Positions 1 to 12,358 of a stretch of 64,000 nt of DNA are shown here, one piece after another. Within the stretch, counting starts at the first letter, position 1, and each line of letters starts with the position of its first letter. The stretch lies in contig JBANDB010000009.1 of NCBI GenBank assembly GCA_037576215.1, forward strand, positions 1,984,001 to 2,048,000. The letters are read 5' to 3'. The notes under the pieces were generated by a model, which searched no databases, was not told the DNA's origin, and worked only from the letters and a program-made list of their open reading frames with translations. Source of the stretch: Armillaria gallica. Its lineage: Eukaryota > Basidiomycota > Agaricomycetes > Agaricales > Physalacriaceae. The translations under genes and the position numbers were made by a program.

Positions 1-1833
1 GTCTCTTGGACGATCTCCCGGCGTGGCTGGGGCTGAACCGTTGAAGCGCCCTGTAGAAGTTCGATGTGCAATCAGGGGCTTCGCCCGACCCTGCTGCTTC
101 CCTTCGATGAGAGAGGAGCTGGCGGTGAGTCGCGACGGGAGAGGGAGCTGGGTTCAGATGACAACCAGCTATGTTCGGGCAAAGCTGTGTTGAGCGCCTC
201 TGAAGGCCGACTCGACTGTGATGATGATCCAGGGCGAGCTGGATACGGGAACCAGAAACCTGTTTAAGGTAGCAACTTGCATGGTTTTTTTTGGGAGAAA
301 TAAATGTGGCTGTTTGCAAATTTGGAGCGAAAGAGTCAGAAATCTGGGCATGGGATGGAGCTGATTTCTCCGCCGTAGAGCAGAATTATGATGGAATGAT
401 GGAACGTCGCGGAATGGTATGCGAGACCGGTGTAAGGGTGCGAGGAGCACAGAGATTAGACAGTGACATTGGCGCCGGTGTCTTCGAACATTTGGCAGTC
501 AAATAGACGATGTCATTGTACCTCGCAATCTTTCGGAACTATTTTGGCGCATGATGATGAGGCCACTACGTAGGTCGAGCTTTGCAGCATCGAGATTTTC
601 ATTAAGGGTTGGTTGAAGGTCGCTCAGTGGTGAAAGCGAATGATAGGTAATCACTGCATCTGTTCTGGATATCATGCGTCCCCAGGTAAGTTACACCATA
701 AACATGCTGTTTAAGGACTTACACCCGGTCAACGTTCCGTGATAGTTGGACTATAAGAGCGGTAAGTACTTGAACGACCAAAAGAAATTGAAATGCGTTA
801 GTGGCGCGGCCTTCTGTTTCATCCAAAGGCACAGTCAAGTTCACCGGGACCGGCGTTCGAATGAAATGTTCTTGTATGAGTTAACCATCGATCTCCTGTA
901 GGGAGTTCTCTTGATGGAAGCCCTTTGATAATCAGGTCCAGGACCACGGAAGCGCCAGGTAATTATCGCATATGCAACAGACGTTAAACACACGAGTTTT
1001 TTCTTCGAATAGTTGGTGTAGCATGCTGTGGTATCTATCTTTTTTTGATATAGATCGGCGTGTCCAGCGGCGGAGAAAGATCGTAGACCGCAGCATCTCG
1101 ACTGCAAAGCTACAATCAGCATCTCAACATATCAGCACGACGATAGAAAGCTGTGTCAAATGGTGGGAACATCAAGAAAGTCCCACTTCTCTGGCAAAGT
1201 GTACGAACGTGGACCCGAACTCACCTCCTGGAAAGATGTCCGTGCGTCAATATGGAATAGGCCACCAAACTTGTTGATCGGACAATAGGTTCTTTACAGT
1301 GGCAGTGCGTGCGGAAGACTATGGCCGATTGTGGGCGCATGGTTCTCTATGGTTCTCGCCAAGATTTCGACGTGCCTTCTCAAGGTCCGGTTAATTGGTT
1401 AGAGGAGTAGATAAGAAGCACGTTCATTTTGAGTGCGCCGACGAAACTGCATCCTGGTCTATCCTGGTGGACAGTTTGATTTCCAAATTGCCAGGCCTAA
1501 ACTTGTGGGGCATTATTCATTGTGCAATTACCCGGGATCACTCTTGGTCTATCAATTCTCGTTAACGGGGTCACAGTGAAGAGCTATGGCACTCACTAGA
1601 TCCGAATGTTTGGCAGGCTTGAGAGACAACCAGGACGAAGTTGAAGACAGAGACACGCGAATCATAGTAAGGCTGAAGTTGAAAGGGTGTAGATTACAAT
1701 AGATCCTCGATACAAAGGCATAGCAATGCACATCAGTAATTAAGAGAGGCAGTGGACTGGAAACGTAGTAATTCCGTTATGGACAACAGAGACGGGTTTT
1801 AACAAAGAACGACATAGCAGAAAGGTTTGAAGA
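1..1833. other. Gap with no supported gene
   Basis: I see no convincing gene here. Short open frames exist on both strands in the first 500 bases, but none extends through plausible splice sites into a recognisable protein. A gene ending just outside the left edge cannot be excluded. Confidence 0.5.
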
Positions 1834-2378
1834 TCACAAGTGCGTTACCGCCTTAGAATCCAGTGGCATCCCTGGAAGACTTGAGAATCGATCTCTACGA
1901 AAGATGTGACACCAAACGAACCTGATGCATCGATTCCATTTCGAGCGAGAATGCGGTTGTGGCGAATCAGCCGAGCCTGGTCAAAGCTAGGAGTTTCATA
2001 TGAGTCTCTTTGTCAGTCGCATTGAACTTATTGACGCACTTGACACGTTCTCTCCGCATAATTTCCATGACCTCTTGCGTGCCCTGCTCGTCGAGGCCAG
2101 CTCTTGAATCGCCGTTTCGCAAATTCGCCTCAATGTCAAATGAAGAGGAGGAAAGGCCTGCGCTTGCTTGTTCGGCAAAGGTCGAAAGAGGAGTGTAGTG
2201 TCTCAATTTGGGGAAGAAAGCCTTCAATTTCTCAGGAATATAGGGCGCTAGAGAAACGCGATATCGAAATGTAACTGAAGAAGATTGAGATTAGTCTCCG
2301 CAATTCATTGTAAGCATTTATGAACGCACGCAAGGCCACAAGGGCAAAGAAGGCCAACACAGATAGCATGAAGAGCAT
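1834..2378 (-). CDS. DUF2015 family small membrane protein
   Basis: Four exons can be joined. The first gives an N-terminal hydrophobic segment beginning MLFMLSVLAFFALVALL, a likely single membrane anchor or signal anchor. A 51-nt intron follows, then the exon reading RYRVSLAPYIPEKLKAFFPK. The conserved second half contains SRAGLDEQGT, EIMRRERVN, then after an intron FDQARLIRHN and NGIDAS, and after a last intron the tail PLDSKAVTHL and stop at 1834-1836. This matches, from memory, the short fungal family DUF2015, usually around 120-140 residues; this product is about the same length. Function is unknown. It is divergent from the Smr-domain gene starting at 2647, so the roughly 270 bases between may be a shared promoter. 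The start at 2378 is chosen because it places the hydrophobic segment at the N-terminus and splices cleanly. Confidence 0.8.
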
Positions 2379-2646
2379 GGTTGGCAAAGATAAATGGATA
2401 AATAACTGAGCCTACGTTGGAGGAGGTGATCAAGGTAGTCGTCGTTGGTGGGCGGGCCAACACAACAGATGGATGTCGCCAACGGCGAATGGCGGAGGCG
2501 ATGCACTCGTCACACCACGTGAATCTGTCACATCACTCACAAACTCGCTCTGACTAATCTCACCTCATCCATAAAGTGTATCTTCTGTATTCTTGTTTTT
2601 CTCTTCACAGACTATACTTCACCCGAAAAGTATAATTCTATTTAAT

Positions 2647-4688
2647 ATGGGGTTGCAATCTACCTTATTCGACCAGCTACAGGTGCTTTATCACTACTTT
2701 TATCTTAAATCTTCATTTTATGCCAAATCCATAGAGCGAATTTTGCCCTCCACTCGATACATCACTTTTGGCAGCATTAATAGCTGACATAGAGTGCGAC
2801 AACAATGGTAGCTTTGTTGAGCCGTCATCGACAACCATTGCCAACCTTCGAGTCTCGCTCACTGAGCTTGCTGCTGAAGCCGAGACCTCTCAACTCTCCG
2901 AGCAATATGCGAACCTCAACCTGGGTTCAGGTTATTCCGATGACACAACTAGCACACCCAGCGCTTATGTGGGAGACACTGCGACATCGAGCACTTCCGG
3001 TTCAATATCGTCGCAGTCTTCATTTAGCTCTCCTTTAGGTTTTCTGCAAGCCGCTCTCCCGCACATCAAATACGATCGCTTAAACCGGGCACTGTCTGAT
3101 GCTCAGCCTGGTGACGGAGAGACGGACATGTGGGATATTGTGGCCGGAATTCTGTCTGAAGAGCAGATACGGGAGATGGAAGAGCGGGGTCTTGACGGAT
3201 TGGAGGATGCTGACGTCATGCAAGATGAGCCTCCGTGGCACGAGGTGTGTTCAAAGAAGAACATGGCTACTGCGAAGAAGAAAAAGAGGAGCAAACCGAC
3301 TGCCCTTACAGATATTCGTCAGCAGCATCGATACACACCCGTCCGATCGATTAGTCTTGACTCCCCCTGCGACGGACCGGCACCAATATCAGATAGGTGG
3401 ACTCAGCTTTCATCTCTATCGACCCACGTTTCGACGTTTCTGCCACCCTACGAACCTTCCTTCTTCCTCTCCTATTTCCATTCCCCGAGCTACTCTTCTC
3501 CGTATGCAGCACTCTGCTCTGCTGTTTCCGCTATCAACAAGTCACATCAGTCCGATGTTGATAATCATATACCCGTTCTTGTTAACTTGCTCGACGTGTT
3601 GCTCGCAATGTACGAGCATCTGAATTCAGAAGAGCAGTCCCGACTCAGATCAGACGCCGAACTTTGTGTTAAGGCTACACAAGGAAGAGGCGACGACGCT
3701 CTTGAGCTTGTCAAACTTCTCCGAGAGCTCGATACTGACTCCTCCTCCGGTTATCTCGAGATGGGCGTTTATCACCTCCCTCAGCCGGCACCTTCGCCTG
3801 AGAAAATATCGGGCACGCTGAAATCATTTCCTCCACCTTCGCCGTTATCTCTGAAAGCACGAGCTGCGTCTGTGCCTCCGACAGCCGTGCATAAGCCCAG
3901 TCCGTATCAATGGCAATCTGTCAAGCGGCAGAAGAGACCAGAACGTAACCCACAGTTGCTACCCATCCGCATCCCAGCTTACACGAGGGATGTTAATGGG
4001 ATGAAAGTCAAGGGAAGTGGCAATGGAATCGGCAAAGGTGGCAAAGGTGATGTGGGGGAAATCGACGAATATAGGAAGCGGATGAAGGAGAGGATGCGGA
4101 AGAGGGACGAGATGCTCAAGGAGGCAGCGTTAATGTGGCAGTGGGGAAACAGCAAAAGCAGAGGCGGGGAAGTAGCCATGTATTATGCTGAAAGGGTGCG
4201 TCGATTCATTACTTCTGCGATCTGGTGCTCACATGTGAACACCTCGTTAGGCACGCGAACTTCAGGAAATGGCCAAGAAGGACGCGATGCACGTTGCTTA
4301 CATGACGGTGGACGCTAGGAGGTGGGATTGTCACCTTTTCATCGGAACCTTCATTAACTTACGATCCGCGCAGAGTTGCATCAAATGAGTGCAATACTGT
4401 GGATCTGCACGGAACAACCGCGGCCGAAGCTATCTACGTTGTGAAAGAGACTTTGGAGACGATAGACCTGACCGGTATGTTTGTGAAGTGTTCTCCGTAA
4501 GTCATAGTCTGATGTTGTTTGTCACAGCCAAGCCTTTGAAAATTATCACGGGGCGTGGTAGCCACTCTGTCAATCAAGTCAGTGTGCTGAAACCTGCTAT
4601 TCGAATGGCCCTTATAGAAGATGGATGGTCCGTCAGCTCCTGGGACGCCGGACTGATTGTTCGGGGAAGACGCGCTGGACCATCATAA
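2647..4688 (+). CDS. DUF1771 and Smr domain protein
   Basis: Predicted exons are 2647-2682, 2735-4195, 4251-4321, 4374-4474 and 4528-4688. Exon 1 joined to exon 2 gives MGLQSTLFDQLQ followed by SEFCPPLDTSLLAALIAD. The middle is a long low-complexity region rich in serine and proline. Near the C-terminus a charged stretch (EIDEYRKRMKERMRKRDEM, then ALMWQWGNSKSRGGEVAMYY, then ARELQEMAKKDA) is a DUF1771 motif, and the last part is an Smr domain with VDLHGTTAAEA and the loop LKIITGRGSHSV. Smr (small MutS-related) domains bind or cut nucleic acid; eukaryotic DUF1771-Smr proteins are linked to mRNA no-go decay (Cue2/N4BP2 type), although substrate here is inference. The LDLHG-type motif is VDLHG and the GRG loop is intact, so the domain could be active. 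Confidence 0.88.
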
Positions 4689-6251
4689 CAAACAATGGCT
4701 CTACTTTGTTCTCCCACGTTGCCGTTCAACGGCGTTATATTGGCTCTCTTCGTCGTCAATCTCGGATATCATGTAGCAATAGCAATGTTTCATGGCTACT
4801 CCTGCCCTTTCCCGATGCATGGTCTGTTTCTAGACTCGAAATATAGGTCCTATATCGTCGGACCCTCATGTTTGTATCTACCACCTGTCTGTAGCTATTA
4901 CCGCGTTGTCTTATCATGCTATCCTTTAGGTTAGATACGGTATAAATCCTATCAACCTTTTTTTTTCGCGGACCTTAAAGGCAGGACCCTTTAACTGAAT
5001 GCCGTTCACATGCTATCCCTATGTCCATTGACCTCGGGTGTTGCTTTGAAGCCTCCAGATGGTTCCCGCAATCCGCGATTACGACCTAAATCTTTTGTAC
5101 GATCCCCTTGTTCCTAGGTTCCTAACACCATGGTCCATCATCCCTCGTTCCCGACGCAGAGGTACCAATGACTGAAGAACGGCGGACTACAAGTGCTAGG
5201 TATCTACTCCAGACACTAGGTCGAATCTGTTGGTGATTCAAACCTCGGACGGAATAGCAGTTCTCCCTATCGCAAAAGGAGATACGCAAACGCAGAGCTG
5301 AGCCGAGTTCACCTCCTAGACGTTCGGACCCTTGAGTAGGTCGTCGTGTCACAACTTCTGCATACGGAGAGGCGACATGTTGACGGTAGGGTTGCACATA
5401 TCTGTACCACTCATCTCTGATGTCCTTTTCGTGGTCCGTGTGCCAGGCCTTTGACCCTTGGTGCGCTTTCGCTCCGAGACCGCTAAATACCGCTAAAAGT
5501 GCCAAGGAGACGATCAACCAGTTTGTTGAGACTCATTCCAAGGGAGAAAATGTAGGAGACCATAGCGGGAGGCTAGACAAGTTATGGCAAGTGTCATTTC
5601 CGGTGTGTGGCGGCCATTCTTGTGTCGGCAGTGGCACGACTTCAAGCTGCAATGGGCTATGTAGCTCACTGCCAACGCCACTGTTCGAGCAAATCGACAC
5701 TTTGCATACTTGACCTCTTGATGTTATAACCTCGTAATGCTGATGACTTCCTTTGGGTACTTCTTTACTTATGGGTGACAAGTGCATTACGACCGTAACA
5801 ATCAGGTAAGGTATATGATGGCGAAATCTATTCAACACGGAAAGCAAGACTGTCGCTTGAAAGTGAGCGGCATATCTCGTTATGCCTCAAACAGCGCCTG
5901 AAGCGTAAGCCTAGCCCCCTTGATGCCCGAACCCAAAAATAAATAGGCGATACCCCAGTATCCCCCGTTGAGCTAGACTTGCATGTCCCGGCTGCTGTGA
6001 TCTGTAGTGGTGGTATACCTATGTACATCTATGAGACGAGAGGTAACCGGATGGTTTCCACTATCCCCTGAACAGAAAAATATGCGTTATCGAGGGTAGC
6101 TTAGAGGACGAAGAACAAGACGGGATTACGACCTAGTAGTATATTTGACAGAATGAGCGACCAAACAGCCAAATACGACTGGTTGTACCAACGTGCGTAA
6201 AAATACAGATTAGTTTATAATGCATATACAATGGTATATTCGTCCTGAGTC
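4689..6251. other. Gap with no supported gene
   Basis: About 1.5 kb between the Smr gene and the convergent RING gene. A 131-codon minus-strand open frame at 5122-5517 has no recognisable motif and no flanking exon structure I can defend. Nothing else is seen. Confidence 0.45.
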
Positions 6252-8107
6252 TCAAAAGTCCGAATCTAGACGATTATCGTGCCAATACTCCGAGTCCGTC
6301 GTATCATCATCTGAGATGGCTTGTATATCATCTTCCCTCACCAGTTTTCTGATTTCCAATGAGCCGCCTAGACGACGTGTGGAGAATCTCTCCGGATGTC
6401 CGCGGTAGTCGATTAGAATCTGGTTCATAAAACCATGTCCATGATCATGGGGCTCAAGTACAACGCTCCACCCCAAGAAAAGGCGAATCATGTTCTGTCT
6501 ATCGGCCGGTCGATACGGCATGACGTCGGCGTCGGGATCGATGGTATAGACGTGGGCAACAAGGCCATCTTCGTGGGAGTAGGTCATCCCATAGGTGTTA
6601 ATCATCTCGCGTGTGCATCCTCGGCGCATCATCTGAGTATACTGCAAACTATGGCGCGACCGCGCGCGATAGTAGACTGTGGGTGGTTCCCAAACCGGGC
6701 GAACATATTGAGTATTGTCGGCATCGCCCTCTAATTCGCCCATCGACTCGTCCTCATCGCTGCCATAGCTTTCATATTCATCAGAATCATCATATGGGGC
6801 TGTGAACCACCGAACCACTTCATCATCATAGTCATACTCCTCCAGCTCCTCCTCTTCGTAGGCATCATCAGGGAAAAGACCCTTCCAGACATCATCCGAA
6901 GTCGCCAGGGATGAACCATCCGTACGCGAAAGCGGACTTGCCGCAGTATGCCCAGGTCCTTTGGCTTTTATCAACGTAGATGTAACTGACTTGACGAGGA
7001 ACACAGGAACGGGTCGGTCATATATCACGGCACGACAACACGGGCATGATTTCTGACGATGAATGATATATTCCGGATCATCGATGTCCTCGTCGATCTC
7101 CATATCGTCAGTTGAAGGCGGAGCCTTGCGAAACCACTCTTGCAGACATGAGAGGCAGAGGACATGGCCACAAGGTGACAAACTGCGCATATGTCAGAAC
7201 GAAATGGATAGACACTGGGGTCACGTACGCATAAGGTTTGAAGAGCAGTTCCATACATATCTGACACTGAAGGCTAGTCTCAATGGCATCGAGAACCTGA
7301 GGAGAAGGGAGGTTAGGTCGCAATCAGATACTGAAGGTAGGTACTTTACTTCTTCTTTCTGCTGCGACTTTGTCTTCAATGTCTCCAACTGAGCCTCTTG
7401 ATTCTTTCTAGCCTACTGAATGTTAAAATGGCAATTCGGAATATTAAGAAGGGATGGGCACACAAGTTTCCCAGATTCCAATTCGACCTTGAGTTCCTGT
7501 ATAGTCTGTGAACATGTTAGTTGAAAGCGTTGCAGGTGTAGACATAACGAATACTCACCTCTTTCTGCTTCTTAATAATCTTCTTGTTGTCGTGAACAAC
7601 TTTCTTCAGGTAATCAATTTCCTTTTTCATTCGCTCAAACTCAGCCATCGCCAGTGGTCCTGAATACATGACGACCTTCTTGTCACCATCCTTCTCGGAA
7701 GAGGAAGAGTAACGCAAACGGTCTCCGTCACGTTCTCCCTCCCTCTCCTTCCTGCTTTGGTGACCCGTCGAGGTCGGCGCAACACTGGAGGAGCGCGAAC
7801 GTATGCCGGAAGCCTTTGGAGGCCCGGTTTTCATTCGATGACCATGGTCAGGTGCATCCTCTCCCACGACAGTTGTTTCGTTGGAAGCAGCAGGGTTTGG
7901 AGATTTCTTCTTCTTGACAGCTCCTGAAGACGAAAGCACGAAGGGATCCGCTCTCGTCCTAGTCCTCGAAGGCGAACGAGATTTCTTGCGACGAACGGTT
8001 GTAGTAGGGATGGATGACTCGGTGTCGGATGTTTTGCGCCGCGAAACGTCAGCCCTTGAGCGCTTGGTGCGCCCTGACGCATCCCGACTGAAAGGTAAAC
8101 GATTCAT
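6252..8107 (-). CDS. Coiled-coil RING finger protein, probable E3 ubiquitin ligase
   Basis: Five exons: 8107-7559, 7505-7464, 7412-7350, 7296-7229 and 7182-6252, giving about 550 residues. Residues 1-120 are basic and serine-rich with SR-like stretches (SRSPSRTRTR), probably disordered and nuclear. Residues about 150-220 are a charged coiled coil (AEFERMKKEIDYLKK through QLETLKTKSQQKEE). A RING finger begins at about residue 225: CQICMELLFKPYA, then SPCGHVLCLSCLQEW and, after an acidic insert, CPCCRAVIYDRPV. The cysteine and histidine ligands of a C3HC4 RING are present. The C-terminal 200 residues are acidic and end in an uncharacterised region. The coiled coil directly before the RING suggests dimerisation. 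Start at 8107 is the first in-frame ATG after a region without one. The substrate is unknown. Confidence 0.82.
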
Positions 8108-8451
8108 TATCTTCTGCCTTGCTTCTGCAGTCCCAAGGTTAAGCTTGCCACTGAACACGCCTGTGAGAGCACAGGTACGCACTGTGCTATAGACTACTAT
8201 AGCGAGAAGAGCGTGTCAAAGGTACTAGTGTTTTGATGTGGCGGTAAACGTTGTGGTCCGAGAACAAGGCGTCAGACTCATTGTCTTCATTCCAAGGAAT
8301 TTGCCAAGCATTCGCAAGCAGCGGGCCGGTAGCTACGTAGTCTAGTGTTGCCGACTCGGCACAAACCCATTCTCGCTTAAACACTCAACCGCTTTTAAAA
8401 AAAGGCGTGGAATTAACTTCATCAAACACATCTGTACTTGTATCAAGTATC
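8108..8451. other. Gap with no supported gene
   Basis: The stretch between the RING gene start and the sedolisin stop must hold the RING promoter and the sedolisin 3' end. No other feature is recognised. Confidence 0.5.
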
Positions 8452-10902
8452 TCAAGCTAGCACAATCTCCTGAAGCTTCACAAAGTCCGGAGTTCCCAAG
8501 CCAGTAACCTGAAGAAGACGACGTTAAGTATGATAGCAGGACATAAGGGAGAAAATTTACAGGATCCCAACCAGTAACCGCCGTAAAACCTGTCGAAGAT
8601 TTATCTTGTGAGCATGTCATCGATGATCACTGCGAATGACAAAAGCCCACCTTGAGTATTACAGCCAGGATTAGAACCGGACTTGATGTCGTTGAAACCG
8701 CCAGAGTTGGGATATATCAGGGGTTGATGAATCCGAGAGAAGGCTTTCCATTGGCAAGACGGTAGTCATTCAAAAGGGCGAAGATACCAGCCACTGTCTG
8801 GTAATGATAGTCAATGCAAAGCACCGCACGAGAGACAAAACTTTAAAATGCATACAGGTGAACTGGCGCTAGTCCCTCCTACGGAAATTGTAGAGCCACC
8901 GACAATGACCGAGAAGCTGGTTCCTTGTGCAGCTAAATCGGGGTATGCACGTCCAGAGGTGCTAGAGAGAGCAACGATCAACACCACGGGCAAGAAGGTA
9001 CAAGCGAGGACAACGCGTACTTGTACAGTCCAGTATATTTGCTCCCAAGGGATGACACATATTCAGCAACAACATTAGCTTGATAAGATGGGGTGCCAAA
9101 GTATCGGGAGAAACCTCCGCCAGAAAAAGATACTCCAGTTTCCGGTGAGACGCCAGTGGTGCCCCCTACAGCAGTTACGCTAAAATTTGCTCAAAAGTAA
9201 ACATTTGAGAAGGAAAAAGTGGAACAGACTATGGGCAGCTGCATTACACAAAGATTGGTGTCCAGAAGGATTGCAAAAAGATAATAAACATACCTAGCTG
9301 GAAACGCGGGTTGGAACAGAACTTGGTTGGTTCCATCGTTGGTTTGACAGTCGCCACCACCGACACTAAGTACTTTTTAAGTCATCGGCATTTAGTCACT
9401 GGTACAACGTACCCGAAGTCGCCGCTGGAAAAGAAAACCGTGCTTCCACGGGCGCCGAGTTGCGCAAAAAGGTTGCAGACGCTGACAGCGTAGTCGTGAG
9501 GCACCTGTTATGATACCCATGAGCTCCAGACAAACTTTGATCTTTTGGGATGACAGACAGTCTGCTCGTCATCGCCGTATGAAGTAGTGAAAGTCTGTGG
9601 GACTGCATCTTCAGCAAGGATATAGTTGAGCCAATCCAGATAGGGTTCGTTAGTGTCGGTGGGGGTTTGAGTATCAGAATTAAAGGGAGGGGAACCGCCC
9701 GTGCTTTGGAAGGGGTAAGATAAGAAAAGCTGACTAGAAGAGAACCAACCTGTAGTAGATGTTAGGCGTAGGATATGACAGTCCTACTGTATATTGAATG
9801 TCCAAATTAGCCTAGCATCCCAGTGTGAGAGACAGTTTCTTATACAAAGTGTTATTACTCGCCTCGATACCGGGTGAACTTTGGTTATCTCCGCCATTGC
9901 TGACTGTAATCGTCTCGAACGTTGTGCCTACTGCGTCGGTTCGGTATCTTTGGAGGAATGTCTAGGGGAAACCAGTAAGGAAATGAATGATAGAACGGTG
10001 CAACAAACCTGGAGATCATTTCGGTTCGCGAATTCGTCAAGGTATCCAGCAACACCAAGGGTGTTTTTATCGGTGGCAGAAGGGACATAACCAGTGGCTG
10101 ATTCACGACGAAGGCGGATCAATCAATGGTATACATATGACGAGGTATATGAACGTACTGTTATACAACGCCTGTAGACATGCAATGGTGATCCTAGAGG
10201 TACAGCTGCTGGGTACAGTCGCAGAAATGTCTGCTACTTCGTCGTTGATATCGGCTTCCACGAAACTAGTAGCTCTCATGCTACGTAGTGTGCCGAAATA
10301 AGTCGTCGGAGACACGACGTCGATGGCTTGATGGAGTTCTCGAGGAAGGGAGTAGCTTAAAGTTCGCACAACATACGACGACGATTGAGGATGGTGGTAC
10401 AGACCGTACTCCGTTCCGAGCATTTGCTCAGCTTTGGAAACAGAAACCGGGATGGTGATCCATGAACCACTGCTGGAACGGAAAGTCGCATCGGCGGGGT
10501 CGACATCATGGTGAAGGAGCCAGGACTCGACTGCTTCAATCGAATCAGGATGAGGGCGACGAGGGCATCAACTTCCTCTTTAGACAAATGCTTGCCATAA
10601 CTATTTATTCGCGAATATGAATATGGCATCAAAGTTCTAAGAAAAGACGCTTACCGATGATGATTCGGTGTGCTAACTTCGAACAAGGACGAAATCAACT
10701 CGTCGACCCTATCTTGCTTGAGACCGATGCGTAGCTCGATGATGCTTTCCGGGTCAGGTTTGCTGACCCACTCCCAGCCTCGGGGAACTTCAACCCAAGA
10801 GTGCTTCTCCAACAGGTCGTCGGTATCCCAACGCTTGGAAGAGAGTGGTGTGGAAAGACAGAACTGCGTAAGACCCAAAATGACGATGGTAGACCAGAAC
10901 AT
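8452..10902 (-). CDS. Secreted sedolisin, peptidase family S53 (tripeptidyl-peptidase-like)
   Basis: Multi-exon gene. The start [17 protein letters not shown] is a signal peptide. The next about 180 residues form the pro-kumamolisin activation domain ([43 protein letters not shown]). The catalytic domain carries the S53 triad: Glu and Asp in PGIEANLDIQY (split by an intron after the first Ala), and Ser in GGTSASSPV. The oxyanion Asp lies in FFSSGDFG. The C-terminus reads [18 protein letters not shown] and stops at 8452-8454. Sedolisins are acid-active endo- or tripeptidyl-peptidases secreted by fungi to digest protein; all key residues are present, so activity is expected. Expression is likely nutrient- or pH-controlled by family precedent, not from the sequence. 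Confidence 0.9.
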
Positions 10903-12358
10903 GGCTAAAAGCTACCTAAAGTCCGGTAGCTTCGTTCATCATCATTGTCTAGCTATTTAAAGCGTTCCCGACAGGTCGCAGATGGAATCTGTGCGGTATC
11001 CATCTAGCCGTAATTGTAAAACGCATGGGCGTTAGAGAAGAATAGAAGTAATTAATCTCGTGGCTTCGTCCGAGCACGCTGTAACAACCATCATCAGCTC
11101 ATAAAGATTTCAGATTCTGGCGAGACAGCCGGAGAAAGCACCCTGTTGTAGAATGCAGAAGCGTGAAACGATTGTATCCAAATCAAATCGATATGATTGT
11201 TTCTGGCTCAAGCTCAAGCGCAGAAGACCCGCTTTATGGTAAGGACCATCTCGTGGCACAGCATGCCATCATCATTATGGCAAGTCTTCGAAGACGGCAC
11301 TCCTATTCAGCGCACAATAAGAGTGTCTTCTGTTAACAAAGGATCCCGAGAACTTACGAATTTGACAATATATCTCTGATTGAAAATTCGATAGTGGTGA
11401 TAAGTAACCCTATCAGCTGTTCCATCGGAACTCGATGACTTCTAGCGTACTCCAGCACACGAGTCCTACGCCGACGCGTGATTGCGATCACAGCCTTTGG
11501 TCTTGACGCCGCCCTGTGCGCGAATTCTTGATTGATGGGAAAATGACTGGTGCTGTAGCTTCTCGTTTGATGGACGACTTTCTACCGCAATGGATACAGT
11601 CTATAAGTAAGGAAGTGTTCCCTGGCAATGTATTGGATCTTGCCGTGCTGTAGTACCCATGGTGAGGGCCGGTGCGGGAGAATCTAAGAGTGTGCTGAGG
11701 ATCTAGGCTTTCCTGATGGAATCTTCTGGAGAAAGAAGGCGACGAATGGCCTCGGATGAGTACTCTTTCCAACTGCAATGTGCTCACTGGGTCGGCGCCG
11801 AAACCTATGATATACGTCACTGATGGGGTTTGCCAGTCGTATTATTTGAATAGAGTCCACCTGCACCGTTGGCATTACCGCACTGACAACAATTGTGCGC
11901 TTCTCGAGTGCTTATCTGGTAGTGGGCGGAAGCAACAATATCGGTAATCCGGTTGCATCATTTCAGTGCGGCTTACCGTAACTGTGGTACATATAGTGAC
12001 CGGCCAAAAAAATTGTGGGGTCACTTTGAGTAGCGGAAGTTAAAGTGAGGAGCTATGCTTTCAACTACAATACGGCTATTAGGCATCAAAATGCAAGTCC
12101 ACCGAAGCTGCAGACATACAGTTTACAGACTCGGATCCGACATTAATCGAAAGTCTACTTGATGTACAGAGCCATGTACACAACAAGTACAGCTGCGTGA
12201 CAGTCAGCATCTGTCACACGTATCGTCACACATCGTCACACAACAGCTTGCCGCCTTACACCGCGTACATCCAACCCTCGCCCCAACCCTCCAACATCAC
12301 TTTACCAATCTGTGTTTTCAACCCATCGATAGTTCTTAATTGAACTTATCTTTCCTCA
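10903..12358. other. Divergent intergenic region
   Basis: About 1.45 kb between the sedolisin (-) and the Doa10-like gene (+), so it holds both promoters. Near 12190-12250 there is a short run of imperfect GTCACA repeats. No coding feature is recognised. Confidence 0.5.

Noticed and set aside
5122..5517. 131-codon minus-strand open frame
   Set aside because: No recognisable motif, no ATG-led signal of a real gene and no convincing flanking exons.
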